64,000 nt of DNA, from NCBI GenBank assembly GCA_913056235.1, contig CAJXMW010000005.1, forward strand, positions 62,001 through 126,000. Reading direction: 5' to 3'. Position 1 is the stretch's first letter. Each line of letters starts with the position of its first letter. Position numbers and translations under genes: made by a program. Below the pieces are notes generated by a model. It was not told the DNA's origin, made no database searches, and worked only from the letters and a program-made list of their open reading frames with translations. Source of the DNA: an uncultured Fodinibius sp. (GTDB taxonomy: Bacteria; Bacteroidota; Rhodothermia; Balneolales; Balneolaceae). Positions 25,782 through 34,922 of this stretch are shown piece by piece.

Positions 25782-27587
25782 TTAATCGTCATCCATCGAG
25801 AGTATGGCAAGAAACGCTTCTTGGGGAACTTCTACCGTACCCACTTGTTTCATTCGTTTTTTTCCTTCCTTCTGACGCTCCAGCAACTTCCGCTTCCTGG
25901 AAACATCGCCACCGTAACATTTTGCAGTCACATCTTTGCGCATAGCCGGTATCGTTTCTCGTGCAATAACGTTGTTGCCGATCGCGGCCTGAATAGGAAC
26001 CTCGAATTGGTGACGTGAAATCAAATCTTTAAGCTTTTTGCAGAGTTTGCGCCCAAGCTCGTAGGCCTTGTCGCGATGGACGATACTTGATAACGCATCC
26101 ACCGGCTCTTTATTAAGCAAAATATCCAGTCGAACCAGATCGCCTTCGCGATACTCCATAAATTCGTAATCCAGCGATGCGTAACCGCGCGTACCACTCT
26201 TTAGACGGTCATAAAAATCAAAGACCACTTCGGCCATCGGCAGCTCATATTTAATCTCCACCCGTTGGCCCTGCATGTGAATTTGGTTGATGTACTTGCC
26301 CCGCTTTTCTTGGCAGAGCTCCATCACCGGACCAATATATTCAGAGGGGGTCAAGATACTAGCCTTGATATACGGTTCATACACCGCGTCAATGGTATTT
26401 GGATCCGGCATATCGTTGGGATTGTCAACGATTTTCTTCTTCTGTTCCCCTTTTTCAGTCATAAGTACCTCATATTCCACGTTGGGAACGGTGGTCACGA
26501 TATCGATATCAAACTCGCGATCCAGGCGCTCCTGCACAATTTCCATGTGGAGCATACCCAAAAATCCAGCCCGAAATCCAAAGCCGAGTGCCTCGGAGGT
26601 CTCCGGCTGATACGTCAGCGAAGCGTCGTTAAGCTGTAGTTTCTCCAAAGCTGATCGCAAGTTCTCAAAATCATCCGACTGCGTAGGGAACAGCCCACTG
26701 AAAACCATCGGCTTGGGTTCCTGATATCCCGGAATGGGTTGGTCGGCTGGATTATCGATACGCGTCACCGTATCACCCACGCGGGCATCCTGCAAGGATT
26801 TTACGCTACCCACAATGTAGCCTACATCCCCGGCCTCCAGCTTCTCTGTTTTCTCTTTTTCAAGCTTCAGATATCCGATTTCTTCGGCCTCGTACTCCTT
26901 GTCAGTAGCCATAAACCGGATGCCATCGCCCTTGTTCAAGGTTCCCTGCATTACGCGAACATACACAATCGAACCGCGATAACTATTGAAAACCGAATCA
27001 AATATAAGTGCTTTTAGCGGTTTCTCGGTTTCACGTCCAGGAGCAGGGATCTCCTCTACAATAGCCTCGAGCAGATCATCCACCCCTTCGCCGGTCTTAC
27101 CGGATACTTTTAAAATTTCGTCGTGATCGCAGCCGATCAGATCCACAATTTGCTGGCCTACGCCCTCGATATCGGCGCCCGGCAGATCGATCTTATTGAG
27201 CACCGGAATAATTTCCAAGTCCTGCTCAATAGCCTGGTAAAGCGTTGATATCGTCTGTGCCTCAATACCTTGAGCAGCATCTACAACCAGCAGCACCCCT
27301 TCGCAGGCTTTCAGTGCTCGTGACACCTCGTAGGAAAAGTCGACGTGACCCGGCGTATCGATCAGGTTAAAGATCACATTTTCGCCACTGGGGCGCTCAT
27401 AATCCATGCGGATGGCGTGGCTTTTAATCGTGATACCGCGCTCCCGTTCCAAATCCATATCGTCAAGAATCTGTTCCTGCATTTCGCGCTCGGTGATTGC
27501 TCCGGTACGTTCCAGCAGGCGATCCGCGAGCGTGGATTTGCCGTGATCGATGTGGGCAATGATGCTAAAGTTGCGAATTTGGGTCAT
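25782..27587 (-). CDS. lepA: Elongation factor 4 (LepA)
   Basis: This 601-residue translational GTPase back-translocates or remobilises stalled ribosomes. The G1 motif AHIDHGKS is at residues 10-17, followed by G3 DTPGH and G4 NKIDLPGAD. After the EF-G-like domains II, III and V comes the LepA-specific C-terminal domain, with its conserved [20 protein letters not shown] segment and [16 protein letters not shown]. The length matches the family (about 600). It is the first gene of the lepA-unknown-lepB run; the lepA-lepB association is also known from E. coli. Confidence 0.97.
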   Translation of the reverse strand: MTQIRNFSIIAHIDHGKSTLADRLLERTGAITEREMQEQILDDMDLERERGITIKSHAIRMDYERPSGENVIFNLIDTPGHVDFSYEVSRALKACEGVLLVVDAAQGIEAQTISTLYQAIEQDLEIIPVLNKIDLPGADIEGVGQQIVDLIGCDHDEILKVSGKTGEGVDDLLEAIVEEIPAPGRETEKPLKALIFDSVFNSYRGSIVYVRVMQGTLNKGDGIRFMATDKEYEAEEIGYLKLEKEKTEKLEAGDVGYIVGSVKSLQDARVGDTVTRIDNPADQPIPGYQEPKPMVFSGLFPTQSDDFENLRSALEKLQLNDASLTYQPETSEALGFGFRAGFLGMLHMEIVQERLDREFDIDIVTTVPNVEYEVLMTEKGEQKKKIVDNPNDMPDPNTIDAVYEPYIKASILTPSEYIGPVMELCQEKRGKYINQIHMQGQRVEIKYELPMAEVVFDFYDRLKSGTRGYASLDYEFMEYREGDLVRLDILLNKEPVDALSSIVHRDKAYELGRKLCKKLKDLISRHQFEVPIQAAIGNNVIARETIPAMRKDVTAKCYGGDVSRKRKLLERQKEGKKRMKQVGTVEVPQEAFLAILSMDDD

Positions 27588-27751
27588 AAAGATGTGCTCA
27601 CAGCACTATTTTTGCCAGCTAAAAAGAACGCTTAAGATACAAAATTGCCGATGGCATTGCATAATATAATAATGTCTTCAACAGCAAAAATTCTATAAAG
27701 AAACCCAACACCTGTTACAGTATCGGGTTAAATGATGAAGACTTGTAATTT

Positions 27752-28024
27752 TTACTCAGGCCTATCCACCGGATCTTCATCTTCAGCTACCGGACTCATC
27801 AACTCGACATGGAAACGAAATTCCTCTTTTTCAATCGTCATGGTCTCGTACATCTCATGGATCAGCTCAAACACCTCTTCAGTTTTGCCGCGCACGCTGG
27901 TAGACATATAGTTCACGTCCACTTCTACATCATGTTGGGCTACCAGCTCCAGCAGATAATCAATACTTTCGCGGGGATCAGATTTTTTGAGGGGGATATA
28001 TGTAAACTGAGCGGTTGTAATCAT
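27752..28024 (-). CDS. Thiamine-binding / YkoF-like small protein (tentative)
   Basis: This 90-residue acidic cytosolic protein has a ferredoxin-like pattern: strand ITTAQFTYIPLK, helix SIDYLLELVAQHD, strand EVDVNYMSTSVRGK, helix EEVFELIHEMYETMTI, strand FRFHVELMSPVA. That order and spacing resemble the MTH1187/YkoF family (PF01910), whose members bind thiamine or related pyrimidines. The resemblance is from memory of the pattern, not from an alignment, so the function is tentative. It is upstream of lepA on the same strand with a 164-bp gap and probably has its own promoter. Confidence 0.6.
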   Translation of the reverse strand: MITTAQFTYIPLKKSDPRESIDYLLELVAQHDVEVDVNYMSTSVRGKTEEVFELIHEMYETMTIEKEEFRFHVELMSPVAEDEDPVDRPE

Positions 28025-28443
28025 AATTTTGACCTATCAATTAGCAATTATTTTGGGTTTGGGGCTAAGAATAATCGTTTAGGTGTAATAGTTCAATGAA
28101 TAAGTCATTTTATTTCGATTAAACGTCAGTCGATATTCTCGGAACATTTAGGTTCAGCAGCTGTACATAACCCCCTGTAACACAACATCATCTACAGATC
28201 ATTTACTATGCTACAAAAGAAACTTCTTCAAAACCCTGTTTTGCAGCTTACCCTGTTTACCCTCATGCTAATTGTTTTAGTAGCTGCCATTTCTGCCTGA
28301 ATGCGAACAGTTCAACTTTTTTTAGAGATACAATTCGTAAAACTCCCAATAAAACACTGAAAGCAGAAATAAGTACTGAAACATTTTATTTGAGTTCCTG
28401 TTAGTACCAACAGAAATCAAATTTCAAATAAATTATATTTAAT
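28025..28443. other. Intergenic region before the DUF4382 lipoprotein gene
   Basis: These 419 AT-rich bases lie between divergent genes. They contain one short hydrophobic ORF (28208-28300, listed separately) and otherwise nothing recognisable. The right end should hold the lipoprotein gene's promoter, but no clear consensus was found. Confidence 0.45.
28208..28300 (+). CDS. Possible 30-residue membrane microprotein
   Basis: An ATG at 28208 opens 30 codons ending in TGA. The N-terminal part is basic (LQKKLLQNP) and the C-terminal 18 residues are uniformly hydrophobic (LFTLMLIVLVAAISA), as in single-span small membrane proteins. No ribosome-binding site is obvious. It could equally be chance in an AT-rich gap. 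Confidence 0.3.
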   Translation: MLQKKLLQNPVLQLTLFTLMLIVLVAAISA

Positions 28444-29283
28444 ATGAAGCAATTATCGCTACTATTAACATTTTCGCTTATAACGTTGATTGGATTTACT
28501 AGCTGTGACAGTTCTGGATCTGACGCCGGTACAGGCACAATGTCGGTCACCATGACCGATGCTCCGGCGCCCTATGATTCAGTGCATGTCACCATTAACA
28601 AGGTCACGGTCAAAAAAGAAGACGCAAACAACGACTCCGATTCCGAAAGTGACGATGGAGATAACACTGAAGAAGATGGATGGGAGACCATCTCGGATGA
28701 GCAGATGAGAGTTAATCTGTTGGAGCTGACGAATGGTGATAAAATTGCCCTTGGCTCCAAAGAGCTGGAAGCAGGTAATTATGAGCAAATTCGCCTGATC
28801 CTCGGTGATAATAATACCGTTACTGTTGATGGCGAAACGCATAACCTGCAAACACCAAGCGCTCAGCAGTCCGGCTTAAAACTAAATCTGAACGCCGAAG
28901 TGGAAGAAAATACCGACTATTCACTATTAATCGACTTTGATGCTGCTCGCTCAATTGTTGAGCAAGGTAATGGTGGATATCTTCTGAAACCGGTTCTGCG
29001 AGCTGTCCACTTGGAAGAAACGGGATCTATTATTGGTACCGTGCAACCTTCTGATTTCAATACCAACGTACTTGCTGTTATGGATGGCGATACAGTTACC
29101 TCGACCATCACGGCTGACAATGGAGACTTCGAAATTGTCGGGCTCGAAGAAGACACCTACGAAGTGTATTTCGATCCCACTAGTGATAATTATGCCGATT
29201 CTTCCCAGACCGGCATTGACGTTACCGCCGGAGAAGAAACGGATCTCGGTACTATTGAACTTGAATCAAACAGTGCTCTCTAA
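28444..29283 (+). CDS. DUF4382 domain lipoprotein
   Basis: This 279-residue lipoprotein has a signal peptide ending in GFTSC, with lipidated Cys21. The DUF4382 domain (PF14321) follows: GTMSVTMTDAPAPYDSVHVT, an Asp/Glu-rich loop, NLLELTNG, LEAGNYEQIRLIL and later SLLIDFDAARSIV. After about residue 195 a carboxypeptidase-regulatory-like beta-sandwich begins (GSIIGTVQPSD and onward). DUF4382 proteins are surface or periplasmic lipoproteins of unknown function, common in Bacteroidota. The acidic loop could bind divalent cations (inference). A strong terminator follows at 29308. Confidence 0.88.
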   Translation: MKQLSLLLTFSLITLIGFTSCDSSGSDAGTGTMSVTMTDAPAPYDSVHVTINKVTVKKEDANNDSDSESDDGDNTEEDGWETISDEQMRVNLLELTNGDKIALGSKELEAGNYEQIRLILGDNNTVTVDGETHNLQTPSAQQSGLKLNLNAEVEENTDYSLLIDFDAARSIVEQGNGGYLLKPVLRAVHLEETGSIIGTVQPSDFNTNVLAVMDGDTVTSTITADNGDFEIVGLEEDTYEVYFDPTSDNYADSSQTGIDVTAGEETDLGTIELESNSAL

Positions 29284-29307
29284 CCCTCAAGGGTGAATGA
29301 ACAGTCA

Positions 29308-29341
29308 AAGGCTCTTGCCGAGAGGCAAGAGCCTTTTTTTA
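29308..29341 (+). terminator. Intrinsic terminator after the DUF4382 gene
   Basis: AAGGCTCTTGCC pairs with GGCAAGAGCCTT (12 bp, perfect) around a GAGA tetraloop, followed by a run of T. Confidence 0.95.
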
Positions 29342-29486
29342 TTGCCGTTGCCAGCTCGAACATATCTTGTAACCTCTTAATAAAACTTAATCTAAAATGC
29401 CTGTTAGCGCATATAAACTCTGAAACACTAACCCCTTGATAAGGCTTTGAATGTCCCAAAGTAAAATCGAATAAAAAAAGTAATAC

Positions 29487-30491
29487 ATGAAAAAAGCTAC
29501 AATTTTACTGACAACACTCATCATTTCATTAACGCTAAGTTTCACAGCTTGCGATGTCACTAACAGTTCCGATGACGACAACAGCGGCACGCCCGACCCG
29601 GTATCTCCCAGCGAGGCTAAAGAAGGCGAATGGACACTGGTAAAATCTACTACGGATAACACTATCCACGATGTTGCTGTTACATCCGAAGGTGCCTACG
29701 CTGTGGCCGAAGGAGGTATTCTGCTTGAGCGTACGCAAACCGAATGGACCAAAGTGGTCGATGGTGGTGTCTCAGGCAACGGTAACGATCTTTTGGGACT
29801 AGCCGTTACCGACAATGGTAATCGCCTGTGGCTGGTAGGATCCAGCGGAGCTGTAGGTGAATACGACATCCAAACCGGCAATCTCAATGATTATTCGCAG
29901 CCGATGGATGCTTCTAATAATTTCAATGACGTATCCGCTACCAATGAAGCAGATTCGGCCAATATTTATATTGCCGGCGATTCTGGCAAGATCTACTATA
30001 ACTTTGATGCCGGCGAAGAAGGAAAATGGCACAGCGTTACACCGGGCAACGGTTCGGCCATCAACGCCATTGGATTTGACGGCAAGAGACTTGGCCATAT
30101 CGTTGATGCCAATCAATCGGTGCAAAACACGCAGGACGGCAGCACCTGGAACAAAATGGGTATTGCCGACGCTGATGTTGACTTTCAAGGTATCGACAGC
30201 GACGGAACCGAAAATGTTTGGGTATCCGGCGGAAACGGTATGATCTTCCACTGGAACGGGTCAGAATGGAGCTCCAAAAGCATCAGCGAATCAACGTTGG
30301 TGAGCATTGAAGTAGCATCTGATGAAAGTGGATATACTGCCGGGGCAAATGCCGATATCGTCCGTTTTGATGGTTCCTCATGGACATCAGAAGAAACCCC
30401 AATCAGCGAAAACCTAAACGCCATAGTGCTTGAAACATCTTCCACTCCTGCCATTGCCGTTGGCGCTGGTGGAACCATCCTTGAGAAATAG
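29487..30491 (+). CDS. Lipoprotein with Asp-box / beta-propeller repeats
   Basis: This 334-residue protein has a lipoprotein-type signal peptide (lipid Cys22 in SFTAC) and an acidic Ser/Asp linker. About six repeats of the kind TIHDVAVTSEGAYAVAEGG, LGLAVTDNGNRLWLVGSSG and VWVSGGNGMIFHWNGSEW form a predicted beta-propeller, similar to YCF48/BNR-type proteins. The repeats are degenerate, and there is no sialidase or other catalytic motif. A role as an outer-membrane-anchored binding or assembly factor is a guess. It is a monocistronic gene bounded by terminators at 29308 and 30511. Confidence 0.78.
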   Translation: MKKATILLTTLIISLTLSFTACDVTNSSDDDNSGTPDPVSPSEAKEGEWTLVKSTTDNTIHDVAVTSEGAYAVAEGGILLERTQTEWTKVVDGGVSGNGNDLLGLAVTDNGNRLWLVGSSGAVGEYDIQTGNLNDYSQPMDASNNFNDVSATNEADSANIYIAGDSGKIYYNFDAGEEGKWHSVTPGNGSAINAIGFDGKRLGHIVDANQSVQNTQDGSTWNKMGIADADVDFQGIDSDGTENVWVSGGNGMIFHWNGSEWSSKSISESTLVSIEVASDESGYTAGANADIVRFDGSSWTSEETPISENLNAIVLETSSTPAIAVGAGGTILEK

Positions 30492-30510
30492 TTCTCATTC
30501 AACAGACGAA

Positions 30511-30540
30511 AGGCTCCTGCCAATCCGGTGGGGGCCTTTT
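30511..30540 (+). terminator. Intrinsic terminator after the propeller lipoprotein gene
   Basis: AGGCTCCTGCC pairs with GGTGGGGGCCT (11 bp including G-U pairs) around AATCC, followed by TTTTGTTTT. Confidence 0.8.
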
Positions 30541-30639
30541 GTTTTGGGAATGGTAATTCATCAGCTAGAGTTAGACAATATGAACGAGTTAAATTTTTGT
30601 AAGGGTAAAAATCGCTATGGATGATTCCATGAAATCCTG

Positions 30640-30647
30640 TATCTTTG
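30640..30647 (+). promoter_or_regulatory. Candidate -7 promoter element of the his operon
   Basis: TATCTTTG fits the Bacteroidota TAnnTTTG element. It ends only five bases before the start codon of the histidine-rich leader ORF, so a transcript from it would begin at or next to that AUG. No good TTTG lies 19-21 nt upstream. Confidence 0.45.
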
Positions 30648-30652
30648 GTCTG

Positions 30653-30715
30653 ATGCAAAAAGGCAATCTACATATCCATTCCCACCTCCATCACGGCGGT
30701 TCCCACCGTCGATAG
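30653..30715 (+). CDS. hisL: Histidine-rich leader peptide of the his operon
   Basis: An ATG at 30653 opens 20 codons ending with TAG. Six of the 20 residues are histidine, clustered at positions 7, 9, 11, 13, 14 and 18 (HIHSHLHH, then GGSH). The ORF ends 79 bases before hisG. A run of His codons in a short ORF just before hisG is the hallmark of his-operon attenuation, where ribosome stalling reports the level of charged tRNA-His. Two hairpins are visible: 30694-30711 (CGGCGGT with ACCGTCG) overlaps the last codons, and 30727-30740 (GCAGC with GCTGC) lies after the stop. Neither has a clear U-tract, so control could act on translation rather than termination. Confidence 0.82.
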   Translation: MQKGNLHIHSHLHHGGSHRR

Positions 30716-30794
30716 CATCACTACATGCAGCTAAGGCTGCCACGTCACTTCCTCATCCATCATTTTATTCCTAAATAATTTATAACTATTTGCT

Positions 30795-31676
30795 ATGCAA
30801 CGCACTGCTGATTCTGAAACCTCACTACGTATTGCCATTCAAAAGTCTGGTCGCCTGACCGACAAAACCATTGACCTACTAAAAGGCATTGGGCTCCGAT
30901 TTGATGACTACAAACGAAATCTGCTAGTTAAATGCCGTAACTTTGATGTAGAACTCCTGCTAATCCGCGATGATGATATCCCTGAATATGTGCAAGATGG
31001 CGTCTGCGATTTGGGATTTGTAGGCGCTAATGAAACACAAGAAAAAGGAGCGGACGTTACCGTACTTCGCGGGTTGGACTACGGGATTTGCCGCCTTTCA
31101 CTTGCAGCTCGTAAAAACGGGGATATCCAATCAGTCGAAGATTTTGAGGGCAAGTCAATAGCAACCAGTTACCCCAATATAACGCGGAACTATTTTAACG
31201 ACCGGAACATAAACGCAGATATTGTAACTATTTCCGGCGCTGTTGAAATTGCACCACGACTGGAAGTGGCCGATGCGATTTGTGATCTTGTCTCTACTGG
31301 TAACACGCTCAAGGCCAATGGACTCGAAGAGCTGGAAACGATCCTGGAATCCGAAACGCAACTTATCCGCACCAATAAAAAACTATCTACGGGCAAGAAA
31401 AAGCTAATTGATAAATTTTTGCAGCGTATGGACGGCCATCAGCAAGCCGAACGCAGTCGTTACATTATGATGAATGCACCCGAAGAGGCCGTACCTGAGA
31501 TCAAAGAAATTATCCCTTCACTTAAAAGTCCCACCGTAATGCCCCTGGCTGACAATGGAATGGTGGCTGTGCATACGGTAATCCCTATTGATGAGTTTTG
31601 GATTGTCATGGAGCGACTTAAAGAAGCCGGCGCAACCGGTATCGTCATTCTTCCCATCGAAAGCATGATACTGTAA
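30795..31676 (+). CDS. hisG: ATP phosphoribosyltransferase (long form)
   Basis: This 293-residue protein catalyses the first step of histidine synthesis, PRPP plus ATP to phosphoribosyl-ATP. It has the two periplasmic-binding-protein-like catalytic lobes, including GFVGANETQEKGADVTVLRG and the PRPP-binding segment DLVSTGNTLKANGL. A C-terminal ACT-like regulatory domain from about residue 215 binds histidine for feedback inhibition. The length therefore places it in the HisG-long group, which does not need HisZ. It starts 79 bases after the His-rich leader. Its TAA overlaps the hisD ATG by one base, so the two are translationally coupled. Confidence 0.97.
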   Translation: MQRTADSETSLRIAIQKSGRLTDKTIDLLKGIGLRFDDYKRNLLVKCRNFDVELLLIRDDDIPEYVQDGVCDLGFVGANETQEKGADVTVLRGLDYGICRLSLAARKNGDIQSVEDFEGKSIATSYPNITRNYFNDRNINADIVTISGAVEIAPRLEVADAICDLVSTGNTLKANGLEELETILESETQLIRTNKKLSTGKKKLIDKFLQRMDGHQQAERSRYIMMNAPEEAVPEIKEIIPSLKSPTVMPLADNGMVAVHTVIPIDEFWIVMERLKEAGATGIVILPIESMIL

Positions 31677-32977
31677 TGGAATCATACAATTATAACGCTC
31701 TTTCTGAGGAAGATCTCGACCAGCTTTGCCAGCGCCCGAAGATGGACTTTAAATCTATCTTTGGCGAAGTACAACCAATTATTGATCGGATTGAAAAAGA
31801 GGGAGACTCTGGCATACTGAAGTTTACTGAAAAATTTGACGGCGTCCGTCCGGATCCGCAAGTGATACATCCGGCAGAGCTTGACGTTGAACTGGATGAA
31901 GAAACAATGCAGCCCATCGACACCGCCTTCAAGAACATCTACCGCTTCCACAAGGCGCAGCTCCCGATGCCGCTGGAAGTTGAAACCATGCCCGGCGTGC
32001 AGTGCAAACGGGTAGCTCGTCCTATCGAACGGGTGGGACTCTATATACCGGGCGGTACAGCCATTCTACCCTCTACCCTGATGATGCTTGGCATTCCTGC
32101 CGCCCTGGCAGGGTGCAAAACCATTGTGGTTGCTACTCCGCCTCAGCAAGACGGCTCAATCGCTGATGAAATCCTATATATCGCTAAGAAAATTGGAGCC
32201 ACCCATCTCCTTAAAGCGGGGGGCGCACAGGCGGTAGCTGGCATGGCACTTGGCACCGGATCAGTACCGAAAGTGGACAAAATTTTTGGGCCCGGCAACC
32301 AGTACGTAACCGCTGCTAAGATGGTATTACAAAACAGTGAGGCCCAAATTGCGATCGATATGCCGGCCGGTCCATCGGAGGTATTGGTGATTGCGGATGA
32401 CTCTGCCAATCCCGAGTATGTAGCGGCCGATCTGTTATCCCAGGCCGAGCACGGTACCGACAGCCAGGTTGTATTGGTGGCCACCGAAGAGTTTAACTTC
32501 TCAGCATGCCAGAACGCCATCACCCAACAACTGGATGATTTGCCAAGAAAAGAAATGGCTGAAAAGGCTATCGACCAGAGTTTTTCGCTGATCGTCGATA
32601 ATTTAGAAGATGCATTCAAATTTTCGAATCGCTATGCGCCGGAGCACCTAATTGTACAATGTGATGATGCCGAACAGTGGCAAGAACACATTATGAATGC
32701 GGGATCAGTTTTCTTTGGTCACTGGACCCCTGAAAGTGCCGGCGATTATGCCTCAGGAACGAATCATACGTTGCCAACCTATGGCTATGCGCGCATGTTT
32801 AGCGGCGTGTCGGTGGACTCTTTTATCAAACAGATTACCATGCAGACGCTGTCAGAAAACGGGCTGCGAAATCTGGGTCCAACAATCGAGAAACTGGCCG
32901 AACTTGAAGGACTCGACGGCCACAAAAACGCCGTATCTATTCGAATCAAAGATCTAACCAACCAAACAGAGTCATGA
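31676..32977 (+). CDS. hisD: Histidinol dehydrogenase
   Basis: The 433-residue enzyme oxidises L-histidinol to L-histidine in two NAD-dependent steps with a zinc ion. Family segments visible are RVGLYIPGGTAILPSTLMML, KIFGPGNQYVTAAK, DMPAGPSEVLVIAD and LLSQAEHGTDSQ. The catalytic Glu-His pair is Glu323-His324 in YAPEHL. GDYASGTNHTLPT carries further zinc and substrate ligands. Length is normal. It overlaps hisG by one base and hisC by four (ATGA), as in a tight operon. Confidence 0.97.
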   Translation: MESYNYNALSEEDLDQLCQRPKMDFKSIFGEVQPIIDRIEKEGDSGILKFTEKFDGVRPDPQVIHPAELDVELDEETMQPIDTAFKNIYRFHKAQLPMPLEVETMPGVQCKRVARPIERVGLYIPGGTAILPSTLMMLGIPAALAGCKTIVVATPPQQDGSIADEILYIAKKIGATHLLKAGGAQAVAGMALGTGSVPKVDKIFGPGNQYVTAAKMVLQNSEAQIAIDMPAGPSEVLVIADDSANPEYVAADLLSQAEHGTDSQVVLVATEEFNFSACQNAITQQLDDLPRKEMAEKAIDQSFSLIVDNLEDAFKFSNRYAPEHLIVQCDDAEQWQEHIMNAGSVFFGHWTPESAGDYASGTNHTLPTYGYARMFSGVSVDSFIKQITMQTLSENGLRNLGPTIEKLAELEGLDGHKNAVSIRIKDLTNQTES

Positions 32978-34035
32978 GTACCACTTTCGATCTTGATCAA
33001 CTTGTTCGTCCCAATATCAGAGCATTGAAACCCTACCACAGTGCCCGCGCCGACTTTTCGGAGGGCCTGCTGCTCGACGCTAATGAGAACAGCCTGGGTT
33101 CTCCCTTCACCGAAGATGACGAACTGCATCGCTACCCAGATCCGTCCCAGCAGAAATTGCGCAATCTCATCGCTCAATGGCGTGGTGTTCGGCAGGAAAA
33201 TGTGTTTGTGGGCGTAGGCAGTGATGAAGGTATTGATCTGCTATACCGCATCTTTTGTCAGCCGGGCCAAGACCGTATTTTAACCACACCGCCCACATAC
33301 GGGATGTACAGCGTTTCGGCCAATATCCACGATATCAATATTGACGAAGTGTTGCTCGAGGAAGAGACGTTTCAACCCCGCGTGGATGCTACCCTTGATG
33401 CTGTAGCTCCAAACACCAAGATTCTGCTGCTTTGCTCCCCGAATAATCCCACCGGAAATTTGTTTGATGCCGAACGCATGACGGAACTGATCGAACAATT
33501 CCCAGGCATTGTAGTTGTGGATGAAGCCTATGTAGATTTCAGTAGTGAGGAAAGCTGGGCACAAAAAGTGGCTAAATATCCCAATTTGGTAGTCCTGCAA
33601 ACCATGTCGAAATCGTTTGGCTTGGCGGGCATCCGGCTGGGCATTACCTTTGCCAACGAAGAGATTATCAACTACATGATGAAGGTTAAAGCGCCATATA
33701 ACATCAACAAACTAACGGCCCAGAGAGCAGTTGAGGCATTCAAAAAACTGGATACCATCCAGTTTAATACTGAAGCCATCCGTAAGGAACGAAAGCAGTT
33801 GCGGGATAAGTTGAATGATCTGAAAGCAGTAGAGAAAGTGTATCCCAGCAACGCAAACTTCTTGCTGACCAAAATATCAGAAGCAAAAAAAGTATATCAG
33901 AAGTTGGCTGACAGAGGTATCATCGTGCGCTATCGCGGGGACGAACCGCTTTGCGACGGCTGCCTGCGTATCACGGTAGGTACGCCCGACGAAAACGAAC
34001 GTTTAATCTCAGCACTAAAAGAGGTAACAGCATGA
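32974..34035 (+). CDS. hisC: Histidinol-phosphate aminotransferase
   Basis: This 353-residue PLP enzyme of fold type I transfers an amino group to imidazole-acetol phosphate. The segments are typical: LLDANENSLG, RYPDPSQQKLR, GVGSDEGIDLLYRIF and LCSPNNPTGN. The PLP-binding Lys213 lies in TMSKSFGLAGIRLG. The C-terminal IIVRYRGDEPLCDGCLRITVGT contains the phosphate-binding Arg. It overlaps hisD and hisB by ATGA junctions at both ends. Confidence 0.96.
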   Translation: MSTTFDLDQLVRPNIRALKPYHSARADFSEGLLLDANENSLGSPFTEDDELHRYPDPSQQKLRNLIAQWRGVRQENVFVGVGSDEGIDLLYRIFCQPGQDRILTTPPTYGMYSVSANIHDINIDEVLLEEETFQPRVDATLDAVAPNTKILLLCSPNNPTGNLFDAERMTELIEQFPGIVVVDEAYVDFSSEESWAQKVAKYPNLVVLQTMSKSFGLAGIRLGITFANEEIINYMMKVKAPYNINKLTAQRAVEAFKKLDTIQFNTEAIRKERKQLRDKLNDLKAVEKVYPSNANFLLTKISEAKKVYQKLADRGIIVRYRGDEPLCDGCLRITVGTPDENERLISALKEVTA

Positions 34036-34922
34036 AAATTTGGATCTCGACAGACGCGCTTAAAGGTCATGATGAGACACTCCTGTGGAGCGGGGCTCTG
34101 TATGGACTCAAACGATTGCAAAGTTTGGGACACGAGATCACTTTTGATGCGGAAAAATTGTCAGAGCGCCAGCAACACTTGTTGGAAAATGATGAGATCG
34201 AATCGGCAGAATTTTCCAAAGAGGATGCCCATCTCCTGGTTACGGTAGAAGAATCATTTTTAAAGGCATATGATGCTGGCAACATCGAAATTGAACAAGC
34301 CTCGAACTGGAGCGAACTCAGCGATAGAATTTGCTTCCCCACGCGTGAAGCCCAACTAAGTCGTGAAACGGCTGAAACTGATATTTCAGTAAAGCTAAAC
34401 CTCGACGGTTCGGGCGAAGCCGACATTTCAACCGGACTTGGGTTCTTCGACCATATGCTGGAGCAGATTGCCCGGCACGGACTTATCGATCTGGAAATAA
34501 CCTGTGAGGGCGACCTGGAGGTAGATGAACATCACACCATCGAGGACGTAGCCATTACGCTTGGTGAAACGCTCAAAAAAGCAGTGGGTAAAAAGCTTGG
34601 AATTGAACGCTACAGCTTTACGTTGCCCATGGATGAAACACTGGCTAAGGTGGCCATCGATTTATCCGGACGGCCGTACCTCTCATTCGAAGGAACTTTC
34701 AAACGCGATATGGTTGGCGATTTTCCGACTGAGATGGTTGAACACTTTTTCTACTCGCTAGCCATACATTCAAGTTCTACCATTCATATATCATTTGAAG
34801 GCGATAACGACCATCACAAAATTGAAGCCTGTTTTAAAGGGTTTGCGCGATGCCTGCGCGCCGCCGTCAGCCGAAGTGAACGAAACTACAATATATTACC
34901 CAGCACCAAGGAGTCACTTTAA
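34032..34922 (+). CDS. hisB: Imidazoleglycerol-phosphate dehydratase with a degenerate N-terminal domain
   Basis: The 296-residue protein has an intact imidazoleglycerol-phosphate dehydratase from about residue 106 to the end: FFDHMLEQIARHG (His141), DEHHTIED (Glu166-His167-His168), FPTEMVEHFF and DNDHHKIEACFKGF, all metal ligands present. The first 105 residues are extra. In enterobacterial HisB that position holds a HAD-type histidinol-phosphatase of about 165 residues with a DxDGT motif. Here the domain is much shorter and the first strand reads KIWISTDALKG without the catalytic Asp pair. The joining segment SNWSELSDRI resembles the NWxxI linker of bifunctional HisB. So it is probably a decayed fusion with dehydratase activity only. 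The frame opens further upstream, but the ATGA overlap with hisC fixes the start at 34032. Confidence 0.93.
   Translation: MKIWISTDALKGHDETLLWSGALYGLKRLQSLGHEITFDAEKLSERQQHLLENDEIESAEFSKEDAHLLVTVEESFLKAYDAGNIEIEQASNWSELSDRICFPTREAQLSRETAETDISVKLNLDGSGEADISTGLGFFDHMLEQIARHGLIDLEITCEGDLEVDEHHTIEDVAITLGETLKKAVGKKLGIERYSFTLPMDETLAKVAIDLSGRPYLSFEGTFKRDMVGDFPTEMVEHFFYSLAIHSSSTIHISFEGDNDHHKIEACFKGFARCLRAAVSRSERNYNILPSTKESL

Noticed and set aside
33951-34031. Longer HisB frame starting inside hisC
   Set aside because: The extra 27 residues are the out-of-frame reading of conserved HisC sequence, and the ATGA junction at 34032 matches the other his gene overlaps.
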